Below, piece by piece: positions 37,181 through 47,134 of a stretch of 64,000 nucleotides of DNA. The notes beneath the pieces are model-generated. The model had not been told where the DNA came from, did no database searches, and saw nothing but the letters and a program-made list of their open reading frames with translations. The translations under genes and the position numbers were made by a program. The stretch spans positions 62,001-126,000 of the forward strand of contig NZ_JAUKPO010000013.1 in the NCBI RefSeq assembly GCF_030503435.1. Reading direction: 5' to 3'. The stretch comes from Rhodocytophaga aerolata (GTDB lineage: Bacteria > Bacteroidota > Bacteroidia > Cytophagales > 172606-1). How positions within the stretch are numbered: the first letter of the stretch is position 1; each line of letters begins with the position of its first letter.

Positions 37181-37849
37181 ATGAAACTACTTGTTGCTCC
37201 TTCCATTCTTTCAGCAAACTTTGCCAATCTGGAGAAGGATATAGAAATGATCAACCAGAGCCAGGCAGACTGGATTCACGTAGATGTGATGGACGGCCAT
37301 TTTGTACCTAATATTTCATTTGGAATGCCCATATGTGAAACTGTCAGCAATATTGCCCGGAAACCACTGGATGTGCATCTGATGATTACCCATCCGGAAC
37401 GGTATCTGGAAGCATTCCGGAATGCAGGTGCACAGCATATTACGGTACATTATGAAGCTTGTACCCACCTACACCGCACACTTACCCACATTAAAGAACT
37501 GGGTTGCAAAGCTGGCGTTGCCTTAAATCCACATACACCGGTGCAGGTGCTGGAAGATATACTCACTGAAGCGGATATTGTGTTGCTGATGTCTGTAAAC
37601 CCAGGCTTTGGTGGGCAAAAATTTATTCCACAAACCTACCATAAAATCAGTAAACTTAAACAATTGATAGCTGCAAGCCGCACCCAGACATTGATAGAAA
37701 TAGATGGGGGAGTTTCAACGAGTAATGCAGGATCATTGCTTGCAGCAGGGGCCGATGTGCTTGTAGCCGGCAGCTTTGTTTTCTCTTCCAGCAATCCTAC
37801 CCAAACTATATCCGATTTAAAAAATACAGTAGTGCAATACAATGTTTAA
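37181..37849 (+). CDS. rpe: Ribulose-phosphate 3-epimerase
   Basis: Interconverts ribulose-5-phosphate and xylulose-5-phosphate in the pentose phosphate pathway. The TIM-barrel motifs are all present: VAPSILSANF at the N-terminus, HVDVMDGHFVPNISFG with the metal-binding His and catalytic Asp, VHLMITHPE, LMSVNPGFGGQKF, and EIDGGVS with the second catalytic Asp. ATG at 37166 is in frame five codons earlier, but Met at 37181 gives the standard MKLLVAPSILSAN start. It lies 7 bp before the TonB-dependent receptor gene, so the two are probably co-transcribed. Confidence 0.95.
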   Translation: MKLLVAPSILSANFANLEKDIEMINQSQADWIHVDVMDGHFVPNISFGMPICETVSNIARKPLDVHLMITHPERYLEAFRNAGAQHITVHYEACTHLHRTLTHIKELGCKAGVALNPHTPVQVLEDILTEADIVLLMSVNPGFGGQKFIPQTYHKISKLKQLIAASRTQTLIEIDGGVSTSNAGSLLAAGADVLVAGSFVFSSSNPTQTISDLKNTVVQYNV

Positions 37850-37855
37850 TTTTTC

Positions 37856-40285
37856 ATGCAAGTAACATACGGCTTTTGGGGGCTACTCCTAGGAATACTT
37901 CTTCTGATTCAACCTGCGTATGCACAACAAGCCGTATTCCAGGGTAAGGTATTAGATAAGGAAGGCGTGGCTATTGTTGCAGCTTCGGTCCGGGTGCTGG
38001 AACTTTCCATTGGCGTTGCTACAGATACTGCTGGAAATTTTCGTATGCAGGTGCCTGCAGGGAAAGCGTTTACTTATGTATTCTCTCATATCGGATATCA
38101 GGAAAAACGCTATTCTTTCACTCTGACAGTGGAACAAGTATTTGATTATACGGTTCGACTTACTGATAAAACCCGTATGCTTAGTGAGGTTGAAGTAAAA
38201 TCCGGAAAAGTGATTAGGCTAAGGCCAGAAATCAGCATCACTAAAATTGATCCGCAAAACGTAAAAACACTCCCATCTGCTTTTGGAGATTTTAATAAAA
38301 TGTTAAGTACTCTTCCTGGGGTAGTTAGTAATAATGAGTTATCATCTTCCTATTCCGTCAGAGGAGGCAATTTTGATGAGAACCTGGTGTATGTTAATGG
38401 CATAGAAGTTTACCGTCCATTTCTGGCAAGGTCTGGGCAGCAAGAAGGTCTGAGCTTTGTAAATCCGGATCTGGTGCAGGATGTTGAATTTTCTTCTGGT
38501 GGCTGGCAAGCTAAATATGGCGACAAATTATCATCCGTTCTAAATATCTTATACAAAGAGCCGGAGAAGACTTCTGGCTCACTGACCGTTGGGTTATTGG
38601 GTGGGGCTGCGCATGTACAAGGCATTAGTAATAACAAGAGAATTGCCTATGTTGCCGGGGTCAGGCAGAAGCAGTCGCAATATTTGTTAGGCACCCTGGA
38701 TGTTAAAGGAGAATACCTTCCCAGTTTTACAGATGTTCAATCCTACATTACGCTTGATCTTTCAAAAAGGAAATCATCTTCTGCTGAAGAGTTGACTCCC
38801 AAAACATCCATTGGTATTCTGCTATCCTACGCCAGAAACAGGTATTTCGTAAAACCGGTAAGCCGGGAAACCTCTTTTGGTACACGGGAGCAGATCTTGA
38901 AACTGTTTGTTGCCTTTCAGGGGCAAGAATTATTGAATTATGATATGTACCAGAACGGAGTAAAGTTTACTCATCAGCCAAACCGCAGACTTACGCTAAA
39001 TATACTGGCATCTGCCATGCAAACAAGTGAACGGGAGTATCTGGAAACAGATGGATATTACCGTTTATGTGATGTAGACGTTGCCATTGGATCTAATAGA
39101 TTTAATGAGTGTATTGCTACAAGAGGAACTGGCGGCCTATATACGCATGCCCGTAATAAATTAAGAGCAAGTATATTAACTATTGAATCCAGAAACAGGT
39201 ACGAACTCAATGTTCGCAATTCATTTGAGTGGGGCGCTAAAATTGGACATGAACGGATTAGTGATATACTGGATGAATACTCTTTTACAGATTCGGCGGA
39301 TTACGTTCGGATCAATGAATTACTGTATACAGATATTAGTCTGAGAACATGGCGGTATAGTGCCTATGCCCAACATACCTTTCTTTTAAACCCGCAACAC
39401 ACTATTACATATGGCTTCCGGCTAGGATACTGGAATCTGAATAAACAGTTTTTAGTAAGTCCAACGGCACAGTATTCCTACAAACCCGGTTGGGAAAAAC
39501 CGGTAATTTTTAAACTGGCCGCTGGCATCTACCGGCAACCACCTTTTTACCGAGAACTCCGTAGCAGAACTGGACAACTTACGCCTTCTTTAAAAGCCCA
39601 GAGTTCGCTGCACCTGATTGCGGGAGCTGAGCGCATCCTTAAACTATGGAACCGAGATTTCCTGTTAACTACTGAACTCTATTACAAATCTATCTGGGAT
39701 GCTGTGGCTTACGATGTAGAAAATGTACGTATCCGCTACTTTGCCAATAATAACACGAAAGCTTACGCCATGGGAGCCGATGTCCGGTTGAGTGGAGAAT
39801 TTATAAAAGGCGCAGAATCGTGGTTCAGTATGGGTATACTCAATACACGGGAAGACCTAGGGTTTGATACCCAGGGTTTTGTTCGCCGCCCTACAGATCA
39901 ACGGCTTACTTTTGGTGCCTTTTTTCAGGATCACCTACCTAGAAATCCGACAATACGGGTATATCTAAATTTGATATTTGGCACCGGGTTGCCTTTCAGC
40001 CCTCCACAGACCTTACAATACCGTTCTTCCTTTACTGCTCCACCTTACAGACGCCTGGATATGGGATTTTCTAAAGTTATTACTATAAAGGACCGGTCTA
40101 AAGGTTTGGGCAAGTATACTGAATCTATATGGCTGGGAGCAGAAGTGTTAAATGTAATTGGTGCACAAAACACCATTTCCTATACCTGGATTACAGACAT
40201 ACAAAACCGGCAATATGCAGTTCCCAACAGGCTGTCTGCAAGGTTTATAAATGTCCGTGTAATAGCCAGATTTGATAAGCCCTAA
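37856..40285 (+). CDS. TonB-dependent receptor with carboxypeptidase-regulatory-like domain
   Basis: An 809-residue outer-membrane receptor: signal peptide (about 1-23, PAYAQQ), an N-terminal CarboxypepD_reg-like domain (about 26-108) with ATDTAGNFRMQVPAGK and YVFSHIGYQEKR, then the plug with NFDENLVYVNGIEVYRP, then a 22-strand-type barrel ending in an aromatic strand. It is shorter than SusC and lacks the SusD partner, so it resembles the single-gene receptors of the FecA/CirA type. It follows rpe by 7 bp. The ligand cannot be told from the sequence; the rpe linkage is common in Bacteroidota and may not be functional. Confidence 0.88.
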   Translation: MQVTYGFWGLLLGILLLIQPAYAQQAVFQGKVLDKEGVAIVAASVRVLELSIGVATDTAGNFRMQVPAGKAFTYVFSHIGYQEKRYSFTLTVEQVFDYTVRLTDKTRMLSEVEVKSGKVIRLRPEISITKIDPQNVKTLPSAFGDFNKMLSTLPGVVSNNELSSSYSVRGGNFDENLVYVNGIEVYRPFLARSGQQEGLSFVNPDLVQDVEFSSGGWQAKYGDKLSSVLNILYKEPEKTSGSLTVGLLGGAAHVQGISNNKRIAYVAGVRQKQSQYLLGTLDVKGEYLPSFTDVQSYITLDLSKRKSSSAEELTPKTSIGILLSYARNRYFVKPVSRETSFGTREQILKLFVAFQGQELLNYDMYQNGVKFTHQPNRRLTLNILASAMQTSEREYLETDGYYRLCDVDVAIGSNRFNECIATRGTGGLYTHARNKLRASILTIESRNRYELNVRNSFEWGAKIGHERISDILDEYSFTDSADYVRINELLYTDISLRTWRYSAYAQHTFLLNPQHTITYGFRLGYWNLNKQFLVSPTAQYSYKPGWEKPVIFKLAAGIYRQPPFYRELRSRTGQLTPSLKAQSSLHLIAGAERILKLWNRDFLLTTELYYKSIWDAVAYDVENVRIRYFANNNTKAYAMGADVRLSGEFIKGAESWFSMGILNTREDLGFDTQGFVRRPTDQRLTFGAFFQDHLPRNPTIRVYLNLIFGTGLPFSPPQTLQYRSSFTAPPYRRLDMGFSKVITIKDRSKGLGKYTESIWLGAEVLNVIGAQNTISYTWITDIQNRQYAVPNRLSARFINVRVIARFDKP

Positions 40286-40493
40286 TTATTGATCTATATT
40301 CAGCTACGGAGTTTACCCTGTACCTACTTACCGTCTTTCATTCGGTTAAACATACAATTTTCTCTGTTCCTGTAGATTACTTTCATAGGCTTTATCCCGA
40401 TTTTTCGTGATTTTATCAAGAATTGATTTTAAATAGGTTACTTAGGTATCAATTTTGAATCAAGAAAAGCAAGACAATATTCTATTAACTCGT

Positions 40494-41081
40494 ATGAAAA
40501 CTATAATTAAATTATCCAGTATTGCCCTATTCCTAATCATCTTCGCAAGTTGCGCCAAGCGTACGGTAACCCGTGTAAGTCCTGATCAACAAATAGATCT
40601 AAGCGGACGCTGGAACGATACGGATTCCAGACTGGTAGCCGAAGAAATGGTGAAAGATGCCATTAATCGTGCCTGGCGTTCTGATTTTGTTAATAAAACA
40701 AATAAAAAGCCAGTGATGATTGTAGGAGTTATCACCAATAAAAGTCACGAACACATAGAAGCTGAAACGTTTGTTAAAAATATGGAACGTGAGTTTATTA
40801 ATTCTTCTACCGTTCGGGTAGTGCAAAATGCAGAGTTCCGTGAGAAAATGCGCCAAGAACGTGCAGACCAGCAAGAGTTTGCTTCGCCAGATACACAGAA
40901 GAAGTGGGGCCGTGAACTGGGTGCCGACTACATGATGTTTGGAAACATCAACTCAATTGTGGATGCAATCAACAAAAAGCAAGTAACCTATTATCAGGTA
41001 AATCTGGAGCTTGTTGACCTCGAAACAAATGAAAAGGTATGGATAGGTGAGAAACAGATTAAAAAATATATAACCAACTAA
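40494..41081 (+). CDS. lpoB: LpoB-like penicillin-binding-protein activator
   Basis: About 195 residues: a lipoprotein signal ending in FASC (Cys20), then the LpoB fold with PVMIVGVITNKSHEHIE and ELGADYMMFGNINSI near the end. LpoB-family lipoproteins activate class A penicillin-binding proteins from the outer membrane in Gammaproteobacteria. The Bacteroidota versions are assigned to the family by sequence. I chose the ATG at 40494, which gives a proper lipoprotein signal, over an upstream TTG at 40455. The adjacent COG3014-type gene (79 bp later) is a recurrent partner of lpoB-like genes. Confidence 0.8.
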   Translation: MKTIIKLSSIALFLIIFASCAKRTVTRVSPDQQIDLSGRWNDTDSRLVAEEMVKDAINRAWRSDFVNKTNKKPVMIVGVITNKSHEHIEAETFVKNMEREFINSSTVRVVQNAEFREKMRQERADQQEFASPDTQKKWGRELGADYMMFGNINSIVDAINKKQVTYYQVNLELVDLETNEKVWIGEKQIKKYITN

Positions 41082-41159
41082 TTAGGAGTATGAATGAGTA
41101 GTGAATAATGTTTGCTCAAGTTTATATCTATTGAACACTAGCTTATAATAAAACAGACA

Positions 41160-42605
41160 ATGAAATTCCCGGGTTCTTTTTATAGAAATAACAAACATTT
41201 TGTATCCATTATTCTTTATTCATTCATTCTTTTCTTTTGCACTTCCTGCCTTAATTATTACAAGTCCATCTATACGTTTAACAGCAACTTTGAGCAAGGT
41301 AATTTTAAAGAAGCTGCCAATGCGCTAGATAAAGATAAGAAAGCGGAAACCCGTAAAACCAGGCTCATCTACTATATGAACCGGGGTGTAGTTGAATCCA
41401 TGCAGGGAAACTATGAAGCAAGCAATGCTTTTTTTGAAAAGGCATATCTGCTAGGAGAAGATTTGCAAGTAAACTATTTCAACGAAGCTGCCTCCTTTCT
41501 ACTCAATCCGAATATTGTAGATTACAAAGGAGAAGACTTTGAATTGTTGCTCATCAACTATTACAAAGCTCTCAATTACCTGAAAATGGGGGATAAGGAG
41601 AAAGCGTTGGTTGAATGTAAACGGATGGATATTAAATTGAGCAAACTCAGCAGTAAATACACCTCCGATAACAAATTCCAGCGGGATGCTTTTATTCATA
41701 CATTAATGGGTATTATATACGATGCCAATGGCGACGCCAATAATGCTTTCGTAGCCTACCGGAATGCCCTTGAAATATATCAGACAGATTACCAGAAATT
41801 CTTTCAGATGCCAGTGCCACAACAGTTGAAAGAAGATTTGCTTAGAGTAGCGTATGAAAACAATTTTCTCGAAGATTTACATCGGTATGAGAAAGAGTTT
41901 AACATGAAATTTACACCCGATAAGGGAAAAAAAGGCGATTTGGTATTTCTATGGCATAATGGCCTTGGCCCGGTAAAGGCGGAAACCAGTATCAATTTTA
42001 CGCTGATGCGAGGGCAAGCAGGAGTGGTAAATTTTTCTAATGAAGAGCTCAATCTGAATTTTGCTTTCCCGGTGGATGACAGTACCTATTATAAAAGTGG
42101 CTTAAGTCAGCTGGAACTAATCCGTATTGTTTTCCCAAAATACATAGAACGGCCAACATTATATTCGCATGCTGAGCTAAGCTGGAATGAAGAAGTAGCT
42201 AATCTGGATATGGTGGAAAACGTAAATGCAGTTGCCTTTAAAACGTTAAATCAACGGATGGTATGGGAGGTAAGCAAATCGCTTTTACGCGTAGCCATGA
42301 AAAAAGCTTCTGAGTATACCTTGCGGAAAGAAAATCAGGAAGCAGGCGCATTACTAGGGATTGTGAACGCCATAACCGAGCAAGCAGATACGCGCAACTG
42401 GCAGTCTGTTCCTCACAGCATTTATTACACCCGTATGCGGCTACCTGAAGGTACTCAGGAAGTAAAGTTTACAACAAAGGCCATAGCTAGCGGTAAACCA
42501 GATCAGAATTTTACATTTACTTTTGATATAAAACCTGGCGAAACTATTTTTCATACGTTTAGTTCATTAGAAACAGCTTCCGGTTTTGCTACTGCTTTAC
42601 GGTAA
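41160..42605 (+). CDS. COG3014-type lipoprotein, partner of LpoB-like protein
   Basis: A 481-residue lipoprotein with signal and lipobox FCTSC (Cys30). The N-terminal half has TPR-like helical repeats (GNFKEAANALDKDKK, MNRGVVESMQGNYEASNAFFEKAYLL, then two further pairs up to about 200). The second half is a mixed beta domain (about 250-475). I recognise it as the COG3014 family, which sits next to LpoB-like proteins in many bacteria but has no settled function. It is 79 bp downstream of the LpoB-like gene on the same strand. Confidence 0.75.
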   Translation: MKFPGSFYRNNKHFVSIILYSFILFFCTSCLNYYKSIYTFNSNFEQGNFKEAANALDKDKKAETRKTRLIYYMNRGVVESMQGNYEASNAFFEKAYLLGEDLQVNYFNEAASFLLNPNIVDYKGEDFELLLINYYKALNYLKMGDKEKALVECKRMDIKLSKLSSKYTSDNKFQRDAFIHTLMGIIYDANGDANNAFVAYRNALEIYQTDYQKFFQMPVPQQLKEDLLRVAYENNFLEDLHRYEKEFNMKFTPDKGKKGDLVFLWHNGLGPVKAETSINFTLMRGQAGVVNFSNEELNLNFAFPVDDSTYYKSGLSQLELIRIVFPKYIERPTLYSHAELSWNEEVANLDMVENVNAVAFKTLNQRMVWEVSKSLLRVAMKKASEYTLRKENQEAGALLGIVNAITEQADTRNWQSVPHSIYYTRMRLPEGTQEVKFTTKAIASGKPDQNFTFTFDIKPGETIFHTFSSLETASGFATALR

Positions 42606-42650
42606 TGCAGGAGTAAATAATAAGCAATTGCTATCTAATTAAATACTATA

Positions 42651-42688
42651 AATAATAAAGGCACCCTTTGTAGAGTGCCTTTATTATT
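42651..42688. terminator. Bidirectional terminator between COG3014 and ppa genes
   Basis: AATAATAAAGGCAC (42651-42664) and GTGCCTTTATTATT (42675-42688) form a perfect 14-bp stem over a 10-nt loop. The right arm overlaps the ppa stop codon by 2 nt. Confidence 0.8.
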
Positions 42689-43229
42689 ACATATCAGCGA
42701 TACCTTTCAGGAAATTGAGTTTTAATGTTTTTTTGTCCTGAAAGCGGACCTGGGCATCTTTAATAATCTGGATAGCGGCTTGTTTACTATCCCAGCCTTC
42801 AATACCCACTTTTTTCTTTTCTAATTCTTTATATATCTGAAAGAAATGTTCAATCTCTTTTTTTAAGTGTGAATTTACTTCACTCAAATCGTCAATGTAA
42901 TTCCACATAGGATCGCTTACTGGTACGCACAAGATCTTTTCATCAGGTCCTTTTTCATCATACATTTTGAATAGGCCAATTGGCTTCACTTCTATCAGAC
43001 AACCTGGAAAAGTTGGTTCAGTTACCAAAACCAAGGCATCAATAGGGTCGCCATCAAGACCTAAGGTTTCAGGAATAAAGCCATAATCGCTGGGATAATG
43101 AACAGAGGAAAATAGCATTCTGTCGTAGCGGATCATTTTCCTCTCCGGATCGTATTCATACTTATTCCGGCTTCCTTTAGGAATTTCCACAACAGCATCT
43201 ATCGTGAAATAATCATGTTTATCTTTCAT
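42687..43229 (-). CDS. ppa: Inorganic pyrophosphatase (family I)
   Basis: Hydrolyses pyrophosphate to two phosphates, pulling biosynthetic reactions forward. The 180 residues show the family I signature EIPKGSRNKYEYD, and the metal-binding aspartate core DGDPIDALVLV (about 59-69). A late KKGPDEKILCVPVSDP-type segment supplies further active-site residues. Length is normal for the soluble enzyme. It stands alone, divergent from menC, and shares its terminator with the COG3014 gene. Confidence 0.95.
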   Translation of the reverse strand: MKDKHDYFTIDAVVEIPKGSRNKYEYDPERKMIRYDRMLFSSVHYPSDYGFIPETLGLDGDPIDALVLVTEPTFPGCLIEVKPIGLFKMYDEKGPDEKILCVPVSDPMWNYIDDLSEVNSHLKKEIEHFFQIYKELEKKKVGIEGWDSKQAAIQIIKDAQVRFQDKKTLKLNFLKGIADM

Positions 43230-43392
43230 ACTAGTAGCGTTTGTCGCTTTAAAATATATATTGAATCAAAGTTAATTAAACGGTTTTGATTGTGGAAAAG
43301 CTAGATCAATAATCACCAAATGTTTATAAATTTTCATAGTTTCGTTTAATCAAAAAGCAAGTCCTGTATTTTACTCGTAAACTCTATTATAT

Positions 43393-44469
43393 ATGTTCAT
43401 CAAGGCTGATTATCAAAAATATACATTACACTTCAAGTTTGAAGCTGGCACTTCCAGAGGAGTATTAACTCAGAAGGATACCTACTTTGTTAAAATATGG
43501 AATAGAGATAATCCCCAGGTATACGGAATAGGGGAATGTAGTGTTCTGAAAGGCTTAAGTATAGATGATAAAGTAGATTATGAATCATATCTAGCAAATA
43601 TTTGTGCTGAATTAAGTGATTTTGAGTTTAGTGGAGATATAAGCGTTGTTCTAAATGAATTGATAGGAAACCAATATCCAAGTATTCAGTTTGGCATAGA
43701 AACAGCTTTACTGGATTTACTAAATGGTGGAAACAGAATTATCTATCCTAGCCCTTTTACCGATGGAAAAGCAGGAGTTCCCATTAATGGTCTGATATGG
43801 ATGGGAGCAGAAGACTTTATGCGGCACCAAATTGATCTAAAACTAGAACAGGGGTATACGTGTTTAAAATTGAAAATTGGTGCATTAGATTTTGCAAAAG
43901 AATGTGCTTTACTCGAATACATCAGAAGTAGATATAGCCCTGAGCAGGTAACTTTACGGGTAGATGCCAATGGTGCTTTCTCTACAGAAGAAGCTTTACA
44001 AAAATTAGACATACTTTCCCAGTTCGAGTTACATTCAATTGAACAACCTATCCGGCAAGGCCAGGTAAAGTTTATGCATAGGCTTTGCAGGCAAACACCG
44101 CTACCTATTGCACTCGATGAGGAACTCATTGGCGTAATGACATATAAAGATAAGGCTTCGCTCTTAGATGAAATTACACCTCAATATATAATTTTAAAGC
44201 CTTCTTTGCTAGGAGGGTTTCAGCATAGCCTTGAATGGATAAAATTATGCGAGGCTCGGCAAATTGGATGGTGGATTACATCTGCTTTAGAATCCAATAT
44301 TGGATTAAATGCTATCAGCCAGTTTACAGCTGTGCAGCAAAATACTCTACCTCAGGGATTAGGAACCGGGCAATTATATACCAATAATATAGACTCTCCT
44401 TTGGAAATAGCTTCTGGCAAATTATATTATACCTTGGATAACAGGTGGAAGTTACCTTCTTTCATTTAA
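43393..44469 (+). CDS. menC: o-Succinylbenzoate synthase
   Basis: Enolase-superfamily dehydratase of menaquinone synthesis, making o-succinylbenzoate. In 358 residues: a capping domain, then INGLIWMG, KLKIG with the catalytic lysine of a KxK motif, VDANGAF (metal Asp), IEQPI (metal Glu), LDEEL (metal Asp), and ILKPSLLGG with the second catalytic lysine. SALESNIGLNAIS is the usual Bacteroidota menC ending. Menaquinone is the main respiratory quinone of the phylum. The gene is not clustered with other men genes here. An N-succinylamino-acid racemase is the main alternative. Confidence 0.85.
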   Translation: MFIKADYQKYTLHFKFEAGTSRGVLTQKDTYFVKIWNRDNPQVYGIGECSVLKGLSIDDKVDYESYLANICAELSDFEFSGDISVVLNELIGNQYPSIQFGIETALLDLLNGGNRIIYPSPFTDGKAGVPINGLIWMGAEDFMRHQIDLKLEQGYTCLKLKIGALDFAKECALLEYIRSRYSPEQVTLRVDANGAFSTEEALQKLDILSQFELHSIEQPIRQGQVKFMHRLCRQTPLPIALDEELIGVMTYKDKASLLDEITPQYIILKPSLLGGFQHSLEWIKLCEARQIGWWITSALESNIGLNAISQFTAVQQNTLPQGLGTGQLYTNNIDSPLEIASGKLYYTLDNRWKLPSFI

Positions 44470-44474
44470 AGAAA

Positions 44475-44510
44475 AAGGCTGCTGTTCAGTGAACAGCAGC
44501 CTTGGGTGTG
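44475..44510 (-). terminator. Terminator of the double-AAA gene
   Basis: AAGGCTGCTGTT (44475-44486) and AACAGCAGCCTT (44492-44503) pair perfectly over 5 nt. On the minus strand the stem is followed by a T-rich run, fitting the AAA gene that ends at 44525. Confidence 0.7.
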
Positions 44511-44524
44511 AGTGTTGGAATAGT

Positions 44525-47134
44525 TTATTTAGATAATTTAAACCCTATTCCTCCGGTAGCAGTTTTGGTATCTACCTTCAGCTCATTTAAATCATCGATC
44601 GATAGTGTATGAATCAGTTCATCGGTACGCATTTCTCTTTCAATGGAGGCCATGCGTAAGTGTTGTTTTTTTACTGCGCCCTGAATAATCTTACGCACTG
44701 CCCGGGCATTTCCGAAGAATTTATCGCGGTTCGAATAAATGTTATCCAGATACAATTTCAGGTGCTCATTTGCTGTTTCATCGGGAGTAAGATGTTCGGT
44801 TTTTAACATCTGTACGGCCACCTGATGCAATTCTTCTGCGGAGTAATCGTCAAAATGTAATACTTTATCGAAGCGGGATTTTAACCCAGGGTTGGCTTCC
44901 AGGAAGTAGTTCATGTTGCTTGGATAACCGGCGGTAATTACAATAAACTCACCCCGGCGGTCTTCCATTTGTTTTAATAAGGTTTCTATGGCTTCCTTAC
45001 CAAAATCATTATCACTACCACTTAGCAAGGAATACGCTTCATCAATAAAGAGGACGCCACCAATGGCTTTATCAATCATTGCCTGTGTTTTAATGGCTGT
45101 TTGTCCGATAAAACCAGCCACCAGGGATTGTCTGTCGCATTCAACCAAGTGGCCACGTTCCAGAATACCCAAGGCTTTAAATATTTTAGCCATAATCCGG
45201 GCTACAGTTGTTTTACCTGTACCAGGGTTTCCAGTAAAGACGGTATGTAAAGAGAACTTATGAATTACATCTTTACCAGATTCATTGTAGAATTTTACCA
45301 GTTTTACCAGTTCGTGCAATTCATTTTTAACATTAGCTAATCCAACCAGGTCGTTCAGTTCCTCCATAGATTCCAGAAGCTGTCTTTCATCAATCTTAAT
45401 GTCTGGCAGTTCTCCTTTGGTACCTTTGAACATCTGCTGAATATCCGTCAGTTCAATGGTTTTCAGTTGATCCTGGGTTAGAGTACTCAAGTCGCAGGAG
45501 CGGATTACCCGCAGACCCATATTCATTTTAGCTTCTTCTACCCATGCATTTACAAGTCTTGCATTACCAAACGCTTGGTTTCTGTTCCTATATGCATCTA
45601 TGATTTTCTCATACAGATAGGCTCTGGCTGTTTCAGCAAATTCTATATTCTTTTGCTCAGCCTTCATCATAGCAATTTCCATTAATTCCTGAGGCAGATA
45701 ATCCGGAAAATGATAACTCAGGTTAAATCTGGAACGCAAGCCTGGGTTAGAATCCAGAAATACCTGCATTTGTTTAGGATAACCAGCCACAATAATTGCT
45801 AGATCTCCAGGTCCGTCAGACATCTCTTTTAGAATTACTTCAATAGCTTCGCGTCCAAAATCCTGTTCATCATTCTCGCTGCGCATCAATGAATACGCTT
45901 CATCAATAAATAATATACCTCCTCTTGCTTTCTCTATAACCTCTTTTACCTTCGGAGCCGTTTGGCCAATGTACTTACCTATCAATTCAACACGGCCAAC
46001 TTCCATTACAGTACCTTTGGTTAGTAAACCCATTTTGTGATAGATTTTACCTAACATCTGGGCAACAGTTGTTTTACCTGTACCAGGATTTCCGGTAAAT
46101 ACAGTATGCAAACTGATTTTATTATTCTCTTCGAAGCCTTGTTTCTGACGAAGTTGTAAGAACTTCAGGTAAGAAGTATAATCATTTATTTTGCTCTTAA
46201 TATCTTTAAGGCCAATCATATCGTGCAGATTGGTCATTACTTCTTCAATGGACTCCTCGGTTACCTGAGGGGCAGAAACTTTTGCCAAAGGCATCATGGA
46301 ATGACTACCACCCGCATATACTTGGGGAACGCCTTGCACCCAGGATTCGCCAACTTCAAAAGGAAGGATAGCTATCAGGGTATCCATAAATACAATTTCA
46401 AGCGTGTATTTATCTTTAAACCAGGTGTTTTTATCGGTAGCTCCCCATCCTGTAGTGACACTAATCAAGTTGTTTGCAGGATCAGTAGAAATCAAACTCA
46501 GATAGGAGGTACTTCCTTTTAATTGACGGGCATCGTTGTAGAAATTAAAAAACAACTCGCAATGCCAAGGTTCTACATGTAAATTTTTAAAGTTGAATTC
46601 AGCAAAAATATATCTTGTTTCTGAACCATTAAATTGAGTATAATATTTACGCTGTTCTTTAGGCACTCCGTCATAGCCGCCTTCATACATTTTAATAGAA
46701 TCGAAGTTGAAATACGGATTACTGTCATTGCTTACCAAACCACCTTCCGTAACATAGAATTTTCTATTTCCAACTAATTTGCCATCTATATATGCTTCCC
46801 ATTCATATGCACCTTTTTTCCAGAACATACCTTGTTCGGCCATACCCCAGCTATTGCGGGCTAGTACTATGTTTTCTTCTTTTCTTATATGTCGGTCTAC
46901 CTTCAGCGAACAAAGCTCTTCTTTGGTACCATTAGGTTTTATTGAATAAGCTTTAAAGCCTAATTGTACACTCCAGTCCTCTTCGTCGAATAGCTTATTA
47001 TAAAACGACAATTCGCAGTAGATATAAGTGGTTTCTTTGTTCTCAAAAACACGTCTGTATTTTTTAGAATCACCCTCAAACGTTTCTGTAGAAGCATACG
47101 TTTTGAGATCTCTGAATTTGTATTTGATTTCCAA
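44525..47134 (-). CDS. Double-AAA (CbxX/CfqX-type) ATPase with duplicated N-terminal domain
   Basis: An 869-residue protein with two CbbX/EccA-like AAA domains. Domain 1 has Walker A GNPGTGKTT (348-356), Walker B ILFIDEA (407-413) and arginine-finger region NPGLRSRF (463-470). Domain 2 has GNPGTGKTT (635-643) and VLFIDEA (694-700). Residues 1-270 are two copies of a roughly 105-residue beta-rich domain (about 25-128 and 163-262), sharing KY..F..ET.YI..E, then W...L.F..Y, then WFK-type positions. The start is TTG. I know no name for the N-terminal module. A remodelling ATPase with substrate-binding N-domains is inferred. It stands alone with a minus-strand terminator. Confidence 0.85.
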   Translation of the reverse strand: MEIKYKFRDLKTYASTETFEGDSKKYRRVFENKETTYIYCELSFYNKLFDEEDWSVQLGFKAYSIKPNGTKEELCSLKVDRHIRKEENIVLARNSWGMAEQGMFWKKGAYEWEAYIDGKLVGNRKFYVTEGGLVSNDSNPYFNFDSIKMYEGGYDGVPKEQRKYYTQFNGSETRYIFAEFNFKNLHVEPWHCELFFNFYNDARQLKGSTSYLSLISTDPANNLISVTTGWGATDKNTWFKDKYTLEIVFMDTLIAILPFEVGESWVQGVPQVYAGGSHSMMPLAKVSAPQVTEESIEEVMTNLHDMIGLKDIKSKINDYTSYLKFLQLRQKQGFEENNKISLHTVFTGNPGTGKTTVAQMLGKIYHKMGLLTKGTVMEVGRVELIGKYIGQTAPKVKEVIEKARGGILFIDEAYSLMRSENDEQDFGREAIEVILKEMSDGPGDLAIIVAGYPKQMQVFLDSNPGLRSRFNLSYHFPDYLPQELMEIAMMKAEQKNIEFAETARAYLYEKIIDAYRNRNQAFGNARLVNAWVEEAKMNMGLRVIRSCDLSTLTQDQLKTIELTDIQQMFKGTKGELPDIKIDERQLLESMEELNDLVGLANVKNELHELVKLVKFYNESGKDVIHKFSLHTVFTGNPGTGKTTVARIMAKIFKALGILERGHLVECDRQSLVAGFIGQTAIKTQAMIDKAIGGVLFIDEAYSLLSGSDNDFGKEAIETLLKQMEDRRGEFIVITAGYPSNMNYFLEANPGLKSRFDKVLHFDDYSAEELHQVAVQMLKTEHLTPDETANEHLKLYLDNIYSNRDKFFGNARAVRKIIQGAVKKQHLRMASIEREMRTDELIHTLSIDDLNELKVDTKTATGGIGFKLSK

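Noticed and set aside
40421-40462. AATTGAT/ATCAATT dyad upstream of the lpoB-like gene
   Set aside because: Seven base pairs in A+T-rich DNA with a long spacer is within chance expectation.
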